Below, piece after piece: positions 20,009-21,606 of a stretch of 21,606 nt of DNA; position 1 is the first letter of the stretch; every line of letters starts with the position of its first letter. The position numbers were made by a program, and so were the translations under genes. The stretch spans positions 1-21,606 of the forward strand of contig CALWYM010000057.1 of assembly GCA_944385775.1 (NCBI GenBank), read 5' to 3'. The stretch comes from an uncultured Oscillospiraceae bacterium. Lineage in GTDB: Bacteria > Bacillota > Clostridia > Oscillospirales > Oscillospiraceae. The notes under the pieces were generated by a model. That model saw only the letters and a list, made by a program, of their open reading frames with translations, was not told the origin of the DNA and ran no database searches.

Positions 20009-21274
20009 ATGGGCACATATACTTGGGCAATTATTTCTCTTCTGGGTCTGGTAGCCGTTATCATTATCGCTAACTGGAAAGATATTAATATCGGTCTTGT
20101 GGGCTTTGCTATGGCAATGTTTATTGCAACCATTGCAGGGCTTAACCTCAAGGACGTTTATGGCTCTTTCAACACCCAGATATTTTTCAGAATGCTTGGA
20201 ATGCAGGTGCTTATCGTTATCGCGAGAACAAACGGCACCATGGATATTCTCGGCAATGCGGTAATCCGGCTCACACAAGGCAACCGCATAAAGCTCCTTC
20301 CCATCATAATCTATCTTCTGATAGGCGTTGCAAGCTGGTTTAACCTGGGTCTGAGCAGCGTTTTAACACCTCTCGTCTTTGCGCTCTCCGCACAGATGGG
20401 CTTCAAGAATCACTTAACTCTGGGCTTTTCCACCATGTTTATGCTGATGAGCTGGGGTGTTTCGCCTTACTCCATGCAGGGACTCAATCTTCAGTCCTAT
20501 GCCGCAGAACAGGGAATTACATTAAACCTGTGGCACGGCGCGTTTACAATGGTAACTATTGGCTCTGTTATGTTTATTGTCATGTACTTCGTCCTCGGAT
20601 GGCACAAGATGAAGCCCATTGAACTTCACGCAGACATTTCCGGTGAAAAGAAAAAGCTGAACAGCAAGCAGATATTCACCCTCATCGGCTTTGCCGCGTT
20701 TGTCTTTGCAAATCTCGTTCTCGGTGTTGACATGATGGTCACCCCCATCTGCGCCGCCATCGTTGTTTTCTGCCTTGGCTGTGCCGACCCGAAAGCAACC
20801 TTCAAGCAAATCCCCTGGAACAGCCTTATTATGATCGGCGGTATGACAATATACGTGGGAATTATAAAGCTTCTGGGCGGCGTTGACCTTATGACAAGCT
20901 TCATTGCGGCAGTTGCCAATAAAACTCTCGCTCCCGGAATTATGAACTTCATCTGCGCCTTTATGAGCATATTCTCATCCGGTAACGGCGTTGTTATCCC
21001 CACAATGACCGCAACAGTAAGTGAACTCACCGAGGCAATACCCGGTCTTTCAGCCAGCGCTATGTTCTGGGCAGTCACCATGGGCGCCAACGCAACCCCA
21101 ATGAGCCCCATGAGTACGGTAGGCGCCAACTCATTGGCATATTATTCAGCAGCAAGCAACCCAACAGATGCAGAGTTTAAGAAAGCCTTCAACCGTCAGC
21201 TGGGTATGGCAATAATAGCCATGGTCTGGTCTACAATCGCAGGTTTCTTGGGCATGTTCTCCATGTTCACTTAA
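20009..21274 (+). CDS. MatC-type carboxylate transporter (ion transporter superfamily, module 2)
   Basis: A 421-residue membrane protein with about 11-12 hydrophobic segments. The N-terminal 150 residues match what I know of the MatC N-terminal family: INIGLVGFAMAMFIATIAGLNLKDVYGSFNTQIFFRMLGMQVLIVIARTNGTMDILGNAVIRLTQGNRIKLLPIIIYLL. The second half has IFSSGNGVVIPTMTATVSELTEAIPG and TMGANATPMSPMSTVGANSLAYYSA, typical Ser/Gly/Asn-rich re-entrant loops of this fold. MatC of Rhizobium is a malonate/dicarboxylate carrier, but linkage to an enolase-superfamily enzyme points to another organic acid here. ATG with AAAAAGGAGAAG. It belongs to the same fold class as the module 1 permease but only distantly. 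Confidence 0.85.
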   Translation: MGTYTWAIISLLGLVAVIIIANWKDINIGLVGFAMAMFIATIAGLNLKDVYGSFNTQIFFRMLGMQVLIVIARTNGTMDILGNAVIRLTQGNRIKLLPIIIYLLIGVASWFNLGLSSVLTPLVFALSAQMGFKNHLTLGFSTMFMLMSWGVSPYSMQGLNLQSYAAEQGITLNLWHGAFTMVTIGSVMFIVMYFVLGWHKMKPIELHADISGEKKKLNSKQIFTLIGFAAFVFANLVLGVDMMVTPICAAIVVFCLGCADPKATFKQIPWNSLIMIGGMTIYVGIIKLLGGVDLMTSFIAAVANKTLAPGIMNFICAFMSIFSSGNGVVIPTMTATVSELTEAIPGLSASAMFWAVTMGANATPMSPMSTVGANSLAYYSAASNPTDAEFKKAFNRQLGMAIIAMVWSTIAGFLGMFSMFT

Positions 21275-21301
21275 TTATTTCAGTAAAGGAGGATTTTACA
21301 T

Positions 21302-21606
21302 ATGAAAATAACAAATATTCGTTCCGAAAGCTATCAGTGGCCAAAGCCCGTGGTGGTTACCTCCGGCAGAGGCAAGGGTGGTCACCAGTACCTCTATAAC
21401 CGCCTGACGTTGGTTTACATCGAGACAGACGAGGGAATCACCGGAATCGGTTCAGGTATGCGCGTAGAATATCTTGATGCCTTTAAGAATATGCTTGTAG
21501 GCGAGGACCCCCTTTGTATCGAGAAAATTTACCAGAAGATGACGGACAATAATAACCATCAGCTTAAAAACTGCGTCACAACTATTTCCGCCATAGATAT
21601 TGCCCT
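21302..21606 (+). CDS. Second enolase-superfamily dehydratase, C-terminus missing (window edge)
   Basis: I translated this from the ATG at 21302; about 101 codons are open to the right edge. It starts MKITNIRSESYQWPKPVVVT, then LTLVYIETDEGITGIGSGMRVEYLDAF, LVGEDPLCIEKIYQKM and TTISAIDIAL. This is the N-terminal capping domain of the mandelate racemase/muconate lactonizing family, with the TDEGITGIG and AIDIAL signatures; the catalytic barrel lies outside the window. AAAGGAGG (21285-21292) sets the start, 27 nt after the transporter stop. It differs clearly from the module 1 enzyme (longer first strands, GRGKGGHQYLYN insert), so a different substrate is likely. Confidence 0.88.
   Translation, partial: MKITNIRSESYQWPKPVVVTSGRGKGGHQYLYNRLTLVYIETDEGITGIGSGMRVEYLDAFKNMLVGEDPLCIEKIYQKMTDNNNHQLKNCVTTISAIDIA

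Noticed and set aside
1..21606. CRISPR arrays, insertion sequences or rRNA genes
   Set aside because: No regularly spaced repeats, transposase genes or rRNA sequences were found on either strand.

Overview
The window looks like chromosomal DNA from a low-to-mid GC Clostridia-type Firmicute, probably a gut anaerobe of the Oscillospirales kind; this is inference. The supports are strong GGAGG ribosome binding sites on almost every gene, frequent GTG starts, intrinsic terminators with U-runs, tRNAs with encoded CCA, the infC-rpmI-rplT order behind a Firmicutes-style leader attenuator, BlaI/M56 and ImmA-type genes, and a HaeIII-like restriction system.

Layout. (1) Positions 1-5236, all minus strand: the packaging and head part of a tailed phage, in transcription order small terminase, large terminase, a small membrane-anchored protein, portal, scaffold-like protein, major capsid, and a further gene cut by the left edge. 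No integrase, lysis or tail genes are in view, so it may be a whole prophage running left or a remnant. (2) 5237-5739: an AT-rich spacer, then two tRNA-Ser genes (GCT and TGA) on the minus strand with their own promoter and a strong terminator. (3) 5860-7294, plus strand: the translation operon infC-rpmI-rplT with a promoter, a structured leader ending in a terminator hairpin, an apparent AUC start codon for infC, and a terminator after rplT. (4) 7302-8547, minus strand: a tightly coupled operon of XRE repressor, ImmA-like metalloprotease and NimA-like flavin protein; a small Cys-rich ORF diverges from it at 8717-8935. (5) 9049-10980, minus: a HaeIII-type restriction endonuclease and its cytosine methyltransferase. 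(6) 11109-14928, minus: a BlaI-type repressor with paired operators, an M56 (BlaR1-like) membrane metalloprotease, and a 506-residue protein of unknown function carrying a GGADGPT motif. (7) 15075-21606: two successive modules with the same design, each a minus-strand LysR regulator diverging from a plus-strand anion transporter of the SLC13/DASS type followed by an enolase-superfamily sugar-acid dehydratase. The second dehydratase is cut by the right edge.

How the parts work together. The two LysR modules read as independently inducible pathways that import and dehydrate sugar acids or related carboxylates: the regulator senses the substrate, the transporter brings it in, the dehydratase starts its breakdown. 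The BlaI/M56 and XRE/ImmA operons both pair a DNA-binding repressor with a zinc protease that probably relieves repression, but they sense different things (outside versus inside the cell). Nothing in the window is a plainly new system. The least explained parts are the GGADGPT protein at the end of the BlaI/M56 operon, the XRE-ImmA-flavoprotein coupling with its small Cys-rich neighbour, and the altered active site of the first dehydratase.
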